The notes under the pieces are model-generated. The model saw nothing but the letters and a program-made list of their open reading frames with translations. It was not told the origin of the DNA and made no database searches. The position numbers were made by a program, and so were the translations under genes. DNA of 64,000 nt from Psychroflexus tropicus DSM 15496 (GTDB taxonomy: Bacteria > Bacteroidota > Bacteroidia > Flavobacteriales > Flavobacteriaceae). The DNA lies in NCBI RefSeq assembly GCF_000378765.1, contig NZ_KB905342.1, positions 806,001 through 870,000 of the forward strand, written 5' to 3'. Shown here piece after piece: positions 35,095 to 41,832 of the stretch (positions are counted from its first letter, which is position 1; each line of letters starts with the position of its first letter).

Positions 35095-36546
35095 ATGCAA
35101 GCAGAACTCCTAAAATGGTTGAGAGACATTGACGAAAAAAGAGCAGCAGACTTAATTTCTGTTTGCTCTGTCGATTTAGTTTATGTTGACACCCTTTTTG
35201 AACTTGGTGGAAGTGACCGAATGACAGAACTAATGGACGCTCAAATAGGTGTTCCAGGTAAATACTACAAGAATCTCGAAAACGAATTTAAAGCTGAAGT
35301 AAAGACCATTGAAGAACAAACCATGGAAGTTGCAACAGCTTTTGGTATGCATATTCGGCAGATAAGTTGGCAACCGAAAATTGACGAAGACACAGAAATG
35401 AAAAACAAAATATCGATTGTTACAAGACAAGCAATCTTTGATGAAATCACATTAAATAATATCTCTTGGTCAGGTCGTTTAGAAGAGCCTGATTTTTTAA
35501 ATCGAATTTTTAATTTATCCAAGCTACCTTCTACAGATTCGAGATTTAACAATGCCTATGACGATATCCACAAGCATAGAATAATGAACTATGATTGGGA
35601 AGATGATTGGGTATTTACAGATAGAAGGTTTAACCTACTTCATTGCGATGAAGATATTCTGATGAAATTCCTGCTTCTTTCAATCAATCCAGTATCTAGG
35701 ACTGATGAAGAAGGAATAAATCAACTTATTGAGATTTACAACAAGCACTTGGTGCCGATTGGATTAGAAGTATATGAAAAATCAAAGATTGCAGGAAAAC
35801 CAATATTTGGATTCCGATCTCCAGACATAATAGAGTCCAAAAAAGATGAAGCGGTTCAGAAACTTAGAAAAATAGCATTGGTCATTGGCTGTAATGAATA
35901 TGAGTTTGCAGGTCACCTTTCAAATCCATTGAATGATGCGAACGACATGAAAAAGAATCTTTCAGAACTTGGTTTTGACGTAATGCACGTTGAAAACCCA
36001 AGTCTGAAAGAAATGAAGATTGAAATTGACAATTTCGGAACAGAGTTAGAAAAATACGATGTTGGACTTTTCTATTTCGCAGGACATGGAGTTCAAGTTC
36101 AGGGTCTAAACTACTTAATCCCAGTTGACGCCAACTTGAAAAACGAAAGAACTGTTGAATATGATTGTGTTCGAGTAGATAGAGTCTTGTCTCACATGGA
36201 AACGTCAAAAACAGAAGTAAATCTCATAATTCTTGATGCCTGTCGAAACAATCCATTTGAAAGGAGTTGGGGACGTTCTGCGGCACAGCGTGGACTTGCT
36301 GTCATGGAAGCACCAAAAGGCTCTTTAATTGGTTATTCAACATCACCAGGTAAAACTGCATCCGATGGAGATGGCGAGAACGGATTATATACGGGGTGTT
36401 TAGTAAGAGAAATTAAAGGTGTCAATATCTCAGTAAATCAACTATTTCAGAAAGTAAGGAAAGCTGTTATGGAAAAATCTAATGATGAACAGATTCCGTG
36501 GGAATCGACTTCATTAACAGCGGACTTTTACTTTAATAAAAAATAA
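35095..36546 (+). CDS. Caspase-family (C14) protein with AbiJ-NTD3-like N-terminal region
   Basis: A 483-aa protein. Residues about 256-480 form a caspase-like peptidase: KIALVIGCNEY, then YFAGHG with catalytic H331, and LDACRNNPF with catalytic C383, followed by LIGYSTSPGKTASDG. Residues about 110-240 (DWEDDWVFTDRRFNLL, then an LLLSINPVSR helix and a KIAGKPIFG strand) look like the AbiJ-NTD3 sensor module often fused to defence effectors. Bacterial caspase-like proteins usually act as suicide effectors against phage by cleaving host proteins. It stands alone as a cassette between palindromic spacers. Confidence 0.8.
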   Translation: MQAELLKWLRDIDEKRAADLISVCSVDLVYVDTLFELGGSDRMTELMDAQIGVPGKYYKNLENEFKAEVKTIEEQTMEVATAFGMHIRQISWQPKIDEDTEMKNKISIVTRQAIFDEITLNNISWSGRLEEPDFLNRIFNLSKLPSTDSRFNNAYDDIHKHRIMNYDWEDDWVFTDRRFNLLHCDEDILMKFLLLSINPVSRTDEEGINQLIEIYNKHLVPIGLEVYEKSKIAGKPIFGFRSPDIIESKKDEAVQKLRKIALVIGCNEYEFAGHLSNPLNDANDMKKNLSELGFDVMHVENPSLKEMKIEIDNFGTELEKYDVGLFYFAGHGVQVQGLNYLIPVDANLKNERTVEYDCVRVDRVLSHMETSKTEVNLIILDACRNNPFERSWGRSAAQRGLAVMEAPKGSLIGYSTSPGKTASDGDGENGLYTGCLVREIKGVNISVNQLFQKVRKAVMEKSNDEQIPWESTSLTADFYFNKK

Positions 36547-36554
36547 TGAAAAAC

Positions 36555-36683
36555 GATGGCTAACAATGGCTAAGAAAACATAGGGCAGACAAGGCTTTCA
36601 GATAGGTTCGTTCACTTAGCATAGTTCGGTTTCGGTGGACAAGTAATCGCTTCGAGAGCCCTACGTTTCTTAGCCGGGCCGTT
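36555..36683. repeat. attC-like imperfect palindrome after the caspase gene
   Basis: GGCTAAGAAAACATAGGGC (36568-36586) pairs with GCCCTACGTTTCTTAGCC (36658-36675) with two mismatches, around a variable centre of about 70 bases. Outer motifs are GGCTAAC on the left and GGCCGTT on the right. Length (about 130 bases), position 9 bases after a stop codon and architecture resemble integron attC sites. Confidence 0.6.
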
Positions 36684-36723
36684 CTCTACAATTTAAACTG
36701 ATAACATTCCTAAATAAATTAAT

Positions 36724-37473
36724 ATGGCGAAAAAAAACAATAACAAAGTATTTGATAGTGACCCAAAGGGTTGTCTTTATATTATCCTAATTGTAGTAAT
36801 GATTGCATTATTACCATTAGTTCCAATAATTTTAGGCTTTATAACACTGATACATTATTTCAAGTTCAGAAGATTTAGAAAAAAATATAAAAATATTTCA
36901 GATTTTTGGTTAGAAAGTGAAGAAAAAGATGAATTTCTTAGGTTTCAAAAAAATATAACTATAGCTGACAATAATATTAATCACGCAAAATTAAAAGGAG
37001 AAAGATTAAATATCACTAAAAATAAAGACGGTTCTTTTTCAAGTAGAAGTAATGCAGGAAAAGAAATAAATGCTACAATAAGAGAAGCTAAAAATTACCT
37101 TAGTAATAATTTTAATGATTTTAAAAACTATAAGTATTTACCCATTAATAGGTGGAATAAGATGAGAAATTCATACAGTAAATATTTTGCAATTTCGTAC
37201 TCAATTATAATTTGGTTTATAACTTTTATCTTGCTTTTTAACTCTTACTTTGTAGAACAATACACTAACTTCTTTTATTTTTTAGGTGATATAGATTTAT
37301 CCTATTTTCTTACAACAAAACAAGGATTTAAAGAAATTTTAATCGTTTTAGCAATTACAGCAGGGATTACTCTTTTAGGATACTATATATTAAGTAAAAT
37401 AAGTGATTTTGCATTCTCAAAAAAATATCCAAAACCAGAGATAGTAACGGCTGATAACATCAACGATTATTAA
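36724..37473 (+). CDS. Membrane protein of unknown function
   Basis: A 249-aa protein. Residues about 16-45 form one long or two close membrane segments, a hydrophilic middle part follows (50-145), and two more segments lie at about 154-178 and 200-225. No known family. It is first in a three-gene cassette: the next ATG is two bases after its stop. Codon use is very AT-rich. Confidence 0.6.
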   Translation: MAKKNNNKVFDSDPKGCLYIILIVVMIALLPLVPIILGFITLIHYFKFRRFRKKYKNISDFWLESEEKDEFLRFQKNITIADNNINHAKLKGERLNITKNKDGSFSSRSNAGKEINATIREAKNYLSNNFNDFKNYKYLPINRWNKMRNSYSKYFAISYSIIIWFITFILLFNSYFVEQYTNFFYFLGDIDLSYFLTTKQGFKEILIVLAITAGITLLGYYILSKISDFAFSKKYPKPEIVTADNINDY

Positions 37474-37474
37474 A

Positions 37475-37819
37475 ATGAAAGAAGTAATTAAGACAAAATC
37501 AAACTTATTAACTTTAATAGTGAACGGTGAGATAATTAATATTTTAAGTCCTTGGCATATTGAAGTTGATTTTGAGCAAGAAATAATAACTATTAGCAAA
37601 AGAAATTTATACTTTATAGGAACTGATACAAGCACAATAGCTTTCAGGTTTATAAGAAAGATTGTAGTTAATGAACATTTGTTTGGTGCAAATATTTGGA
37701 TAAAAGCTATAGGCGGTTCAGTGAGCGCAAAATATTTACCGAAAGGCAAACTTAAAGAAATAAGGCAGAAAATAATAGACTATAATAAAACTAAAAGAAA
37801 TCATATTATATTTTCATAA
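37475..37819 (+). CDS. Small cytoplasmic protein of unknown function
   Basis: A 114-aa protein with alternating strands and a C-terminal helix (GKLKEIRQKIIDYNKTKR), compatible with a small PH-like or membrane-associated beta domain. It begins two bases after the membrane protein gene and ends 21 bases before the next gene, so the three are likely co-transcribed. Confidence 0.55.
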   Translation: MKEVIKTKSNLLTLIVNGEIINILSPWHIEVDFEQEIITISKRNLYFIGTDTSTIAFRFIRKIVVNEHLFGANIWIKAIGGSVSAKYLPKGKLKEIRQKIIDYNKTKRNHIIFS

Positions 37820-37840
37820 TGTTGTAACAATTTAATTTAA

Positions 37841-38500
37841 ATGAACGATCTAAAATGGGAACCTTTTATTGGTAAGAACTTTGAAATTGGTATTTCACAA
37901 AAAAAAATATTGATTGTTGGTGAAAGTCATTTTCATAATGGATCAGAAAAATCAATTAAGAAAATAAACAAAATCAATTTCACGAAAATTGTTATAAAAG
38001 AGATGGCAATTAAAAAAGAGTATTGGTCAACGAAGTTTTTTCAAAATTTACATAGAACATTAGTTGGTTCTGATAATTTTAAAGGTGAAAATCTTTGGGA
38101 TTATTTAGCATTTTATAATTTTATACAAAGACCAATGGAAACAAATAAGGAGAGACCAAGAAGTAAAGATTTTTTAATTGGTTGGAATTCATTCTTTTAT
38201 GTAATAAAAGAAATAAAACCTGACATTTGTATTTTTATTGGAACAAGTCCATCACATTATTTTTCTGAATTTAAAAAAGAAAGAGTAGATTTTAAAACAA
38301 TTAAATTTAAAAGATTAGATAAAATAGGAAATTCATATCCTCGTTATGCTAAAATTTTAAGAGAAAATAATGAAATTGAATTTTACTTTATAAAGCACAC
38401 AAGTAGCTATTATAGTTGGAAGAAATGGCGTGCATTTTTAGAAAAAAAAATCCCTGATCAAATAGCTGAATTCAGTATGATTGACGAATCAAAACTGTAG
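37841..38500 (+). CDS. Protein with uracil-DNA-glycosylase-superfamily-like start
   Basis: A 219-aa protein. KKILIVGESHFHNGS near residue 22 resembles the first strand and loop of UDG-superfamily folds (GExPG/GExxH-like), and PDICIFIGTSPSHYF fits the central strand and loop. No catalytic assignment is possible by eye. It is the last gene of the cassette, followed 9 bases later by an attC-like palindrome. Confidence 0.45.
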   Translation: MNDLKWEPFIGKNFEIGISQKKILIVGESHFHNGSEKSIKKINKINFTKIVIKEMAIKKEYWSTKFFQNLHRTLVGSDNFKGENLWDYLAFYNFIQRPMETNKERPRSKDFLIGWNSFFYVIKEIKPDICIFIGTSPSHYFSEFKKERVDFKTIKFKRLDKIGNSYPRYAKILRENNEIEFYFIKHTSSYYSWKKWRAFLEKKIPDQIAEFSMIDESKL

Positions 38501-38508
38501 AGAGCATC

Positions 38509-38629
38509 GGCTATAAGCAATTGGTTTTTAGGTGCTTATACAAAAAAATAATATAAAAATAAAGGTCAGTGCTTATCCGAAAAAATTAGACTAAAAATCC
38601 CAAACTGCTTATAGCAAAGACCGTTGGCA
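38509..38629. repeat. attC-like imperfect palindrome
   Basis: GGCTATAAGCAATTGGTTTTTAG-type text from 38509 pairs with 38591-38615 (CTAAAAATCCC...GCTTATAGC), with a centre of about 60 bases. The right border carries GTTGGCA (38623-38629), whose inverted partner TGCCAAC follows the next gene at 39556-39562. Confidence 0.6.
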
Positions 38630-38653
38630 TTCATTATGAAACAAAATCGATAG

Positions 38654-39550
38654 ATGGAAATATTCCGACAGATAACAGCAAACAATATCGAATTAAAAAG
38701 TTATCCATTTCTAAAAGAATTAGCAATGGAAGCCTATTTAATGGAGAATGAAGATATTCTAAAACTTGATACAGAAAACTTTGCTGACGTTACTGTTTTG
38801 GACGCTGAAATTGCATTAAAAAGTGGAAGAAAAACTTCTAATCGAGATGGTAGAATTGATATTTTAGCCAAATACGGACTTGACTATCTCGCCCTAATTG
38901 AATTGAAGATAAATGAGATAAATGACCAATCCTTACTTCAACTCGAAGACTACTTGAATGAAAGGCATCAGATTTTAACAAAACATCCTGAATTTTGGTC
39001 TGAAGTTGAAAATGAACCAAATTGGATAGGTGTTTTGGTTGGTTCATCTATTTCACCTGAATTGCAACGAAAACTGCAAGATGGTTATTCCACAGCAAGT
39101 GGAATACCTATTGCAGGAATGATTCTCAGAAGATTTAGAAGTATAAAAAATGAGATTTTTGTAATTACAGACACTTTTTTCAAATACAACTACACAAGCA
39201 GAGACTTTTCAAAATTTGAATTTAAAGGAGAGATATACAACAAAGCAAGATTAGTAAATAAAGTAGTTAGAACTTTCGTAGAAGAAAACCCGACAATTTC
39301 ATACGCTGAATTAGAAAAGAAATTTCCGCAGAGTTTACAAGGTAGTATTGGCGTTTTTGATACGAAGGAAAATGCTCAGGAAATTTTTGACAGAACAGGA
39401 CATAAAAGACATTATTTGAAATCTGATGAGCTGATTAAATTATCGGACTCAATTATTGCGACAAGCAACCAATGGGGGCTTGGAAATATTACTCATTTTG
39501 TAAATCACGTAAACAATATGGATAACGACTATCGAATTGAAAATAAATAA
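38654..39550 (+). CDS. PD-(D/E)xK nuclease-like protein (DUF91/NucS-like core)
   Basis: A 298-aa cytoplasmic protein. After an N-terminal helical part, DGRIDILAKYGLDYLALIELK contains D and ExK of a PD-(D/E)xK nuclease (strand-D, strand-ELK), followed by a helix with QLEDYL. This matches the endonuclease core found in DUF91-type proteins. The C-terminal half (about 150-298) is of unknown fold and may recognise the target. It is flanked by the inverted pair GTTGGCA/TGCCAAC, so it behaves as a single-gene cassette. Confidence 0.65.
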   Translation: MEIFRQITANNIELKSYPFLKELAMEAYLMENEDILKLDTENFADVTVLDAEIALKSGRKTSNRDGRIDILAKYGLDYLALIELKINEINDQSLLQLEDYLNERHQILTKHPEFWSEVENEPNWIGVLVGSSISPELQRKLQDGYSTASGIPIAGMILRRFRSIKNEIFVITDTFFKYNYTSRDFSKFEFKGEIYNKARLVNKVVRTFVEENPTISYAELEKKFPQSLQGSIGVFDTKENAQEIFDRTGHKRHYLKSDELIKLSDSIIATSNQWGLGNITHFVNHVNNMDNDYRIENK

Positions 39551-39600
39551 CGAAATGCCAACAAAGAACTGAGGTAAAAAACAACTCTTTTCTTCATTAA
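39551..39600. repeat. Left half of an attC-like palindrome, cut by the IS110 element
   Basis: TGCCAAC (39556-39562) followed by AAAGAACTGAGG starts like the other palindromes, but no right half is present before the IS110 gene. A matching GTTGGCA was not found beyond the element. Confidence 0.35.
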
Positions 39601-40900
39601 TTTTAGACATTATTATTCTAGGCTCACAGATTTCATTTATGGATTCTATGAGCTTTTTTTGTTCCTTTCATTGTGTGCTATTTACTTCTGCAATATAGAC
39701 ACGTATGTTTCATCATACGGTAGTCCTGATTTAGCTATAGCAAAGCATTGTTTTAGTAGCTTGTTGGCCACTGCAATCAGTGCTAACTTTTTGCTCTTTC
39801 CCTTGTTTACGATTCGCTCGTAAATTTCTCTGCATCCCTTATTATGCTTACAGGCATTAAAGGCACATAGAAACAACAAATTTCGCAGCTTTCTGTTTCC
39901 TACCTTACTGATTCGCGCCTTACCTCTTACGCTGCTGCCAGACTCTCTTGTAGTGGGAGTGATCCCCACATAGCTACAAAGCTGTGAGGCCGTTTCAAAT
40001 TTAGAGAAGCCATCGGTAATTACAATCAGGAATAGGGCTGTTTTCTGTCCTATGCCTGGTACTGAAGTAAGAAGTGTGAGCTGCTGCTCTTGGTCTTTTT
40101 TTACTAAGGATAGAATCTTTTCCTCTATGGCTTTAACTTCCTTGTCAAGCTGTTTTCTTTGGCGCTTCAAAGACCTGTAAACGAACTTTGAAGGAACCCC
40201 CAGAGCTTCTTCTCCATGGATCTTGTCCTTCACCGCAGTTCGCTGCTTCAAATAAGTGTCCAACAGTCTGAACAGCTGCAGGCATTCACTCTGTACTTCG
40301 GTAAGCGCATTATAAATAGGGATCTTGTTGGTCTTTGCATACTCACATATTGCCTTAGCATCACTCTTGTCCGTCTTTACCTTAGCCAGCTTCATCTGTA
40401 TGAACCGCTTGATCGACAAAGGATTGATGACTGATACTACTACTGTATTTTTGTAGAGAAACTGTGCAAGCCGGTAATGATAATAACCGGTAGCCTCCAT
40501 AGCAACTAATGAGTTCTTTGATAGTACTTTAAGAAACTTTTTAAAACCATACTCATCATTGTTAAACTGATGGTGACCGCTAAGGCTACCATAGACATCA
40601 AAAACATCTTTACTGATGTCAACTCCATAAGTTTCTTTATATTTATTCATAAGAATTGATTTATGAAAGAGCATACTATCCTACTCACAACAACTTAAAA
40701 ACGAGATCCAGGTCTCACAGAACTGAACGTGGTTGAGATAGTAAAAGAGAGGGGATTATCAATGTTGACGAAGTCTGAGCTTCAATGTATATCATAACCT
40801 TAATCCTCTCTTTTGTTCTTTCTGATTTAGATAACGATTTAATGAGAATCAAACTTAAGATGTATAAAAATAATAGCCGAGATAGTAGTATATTCAAGGG
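39600..40900 (-). mobile_element. IS110-family insertion sequence (ends not defined)
   Basis: One transposase gene on the minus strand plus a non-coding segment upstream of it (40651-40900) rich in inverted repeats. IS110 elements lack clear terminal repeats, so the ends given are approximate. The insertion separates the nuclease cassette from the GIY-YIG/ABC module. Confidence 0.6.
39682..40650 (-). CDS. IS110-family transposase (DEDD recombinase)
   Basis: About 322 aa. The N-terminal DEDD domain shows GVDISKDVFDVYG (D), VAMEATGYYHY (E) and VKTDKSDAKAICEYA (D...D). The C-terminal Tnp_20 domain has SVPGIGQKTALFL (helix-hairpin-helix), YVGITPTTRESGSSVRGKARISKVGNRKLR with the conserved Ser, and FNACKHN. 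The length is normal and no lesions were seen, so it may be active. The ATG at 40650 (MNKYKETYG) is preferred over an in-frame start at 40674 because the D of the first motif then sits at the usual residue of about 10. Confidence 0.95.
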   Translation of the reverse strand: MNKYKETYGVDISKDVFDVYGSLSGHHQFNNDEYGFKKFLKVLSKNSLVAMEATGYYHYRLAQFLYKNTVVVSVINPLSIKRFIQMKLAKVKTDKSDAKAICEYAKTNKIPIYNALTEVQSECLQLFRLLDTYLKQRTAVKDKIHGEEALGVPSKFVYRSLKRQRKQLDKEVKAIEEKILSLVKKDQEQQLTLLTSVPGIGQKTALFLIVITDGFSKFETASQLCSYVGITPTTRESGSSVRGKARISKVGNRKLRNLLFLCAFNACKHNKGCREIYERIVNKGKSKKLALIAVANKLLKQCFAIAKSGLPYDETYVSILQK

Positions 40901-41143
40901 TTGTAGCCCGCTTCAGTTTTCTTGTAACTTGACAGGAAAGTGTCACGCAATCGGCTACTATTCTTATACTAAACGTGTTACCTGTAATGCTGAGCCATCA
41001 AAAAGCCACCGCAAAAACAGCACATTTATTTTTTCCAAAACGCCAGCCAACGCACAAAAAATAAAAGAGCTATTTCTGCCAATGCTAAATTTGAGGAAAT
41101 CCGTAAATTGATAACTTCAAATAAAAGTATATTGCAATCATAA
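40651..41143 (-). ncRNA. Structured non-coding region upstream of the IS110 gene; candidate bridge RNA
   Basis: No credible gene in about 490 bases. AAAAGAGAGG (40743-40752) pairs with CCTCTCTTTT (40805-40814) around a further foldable centre, about 90 to 165 bases upstream of the transposase start. IS110 elements are known to express a guide-like bridge RNA from the non-coding end next to the recombinase gene, so this hairpin is a candidate. Further right, ATAGCCGA (about 40,873) and TCGGCTACT (about 40,951) form another long inverted repeat, perhaps a remnant attC-like site; AGCCAACGC occurs at 41045-41053. Confidence 0.35.
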
Positions 41144-41608
41144 ATGAATGAACAACCAACTGAACTAAAAATATTCTTCGACCAACCTAAGACTTTCAAT
41201 TTACAGAATACAAAGTCATTAATGGGCTTGACAGGCTTATATTTCATTTTTTCCGCAAATACCAAAATCCAATACCCATTTAAGAAATCTCGTTTGCTCT
41301 ACATCGGGATGAGCGAAAAGCGAACTAACAGTATGGGCAGTAGGTTAAGTGGGCATTTTGAGGGTAAAAGCAAAAACTTGGGATTGTTCAACTACAGAAA
41401 AATAGACCAATTATACTTTACGTATATAAATTTTGCGATGTTAAGGAAATTTTGGAACTACCGAGTTGAAGACCTTGAAAGCTATTTTATTCTGGACTTT
41501 GTGGAAAAATATGGTGTTTACCCAATATGCAACAACAAATCTGGTCTTGATATAATGAATAAACATTTAAAAGCCAATTTTGAAATAGATTGGAAAAACT
41601 TTGAATAA
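41144..41608 (+). CDS. GIY-YIG nuclease-domain protein, effector candidate of an ABC-ATPase module
   Basis: A 154-aa protein that is almost only a GIY-YIG domain. GLTGLYFIF is the GIY strand, LLYIGMSEKR the YIG strand, SRLSGHF holds the conserved Arg, DLESYFILDFV the metal-binding Glu, and PICNNKSG the conserved Asn. All catalytic positions are present. It is 11 bases upstream of a 70-aa gene whose end overlaps the SMC-like ATPase gene, so the three form one operon. I infer that it is the DNA-cutting effector of that system. Confidence 0.75.
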   Translation: MNEQPTELKIFFDQPKTFNLQNTKSLMGLTGLYFIFSANTKIQYPFKKSRLLYIGMSEKRTNSMGSRLSGHFEGKSKNLGLFNYRKIDQLYFTYINFAMLRKFWNYRVEDLESYFILDFVEKYGVYPICNNKSGLDIMNKHLKANFEIDWKNFE

Positions 41609-41619
41609 CGGAAAATATT

Positions 41620-41832
41620 ATGGAACAGAAAATTAAAAGTGGAAAAGAAGTGATTGATGAATTCTTTTCAGAAATATTGAACATAGAAGGCGTTGACGAG
41701 AAAACTGTTGAAATGCTTGTAAAACTCTATAGCGATGATAAGTTGACTGATACAAATATTCAAAATGAATTGGATGAATTGAAAATTTCTGCCCTGAAAA
41801 CCCCTAAAGAAGACACCGATGACAAAAATTAA
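41620..41832 (+). CDS. Small acidic helical protein, middle component of the ABC-ATPase module
   Basis: A 70-aa protein made of two or three helices with a charged tail (TPKEDTDDKN). Its last 14 bases overlap the ATPase gene in another frame, which indicates coupling of translation and a fixed ratio of products. Its position and size fit the small middle component known from ABC three-component and Lamassu-type conflict systems. No motif identifies it by itself. Confidence 0.6.
   Translation: MEQKIKSGKEVIDEFFSEILNIEGVDEKTVEMLVKLYSDDKLTDTNIQNELDELKISALKTPKEDTDDKN

Noticed and set aside
40785-41111. Plus-strand frame of 108 codons between the IS110 gene and the GIY-YIG gene
   Set aside because: It runs through inverted repeats of the IS end and attC-like sequence, and the peptide has no protein-like pattern.
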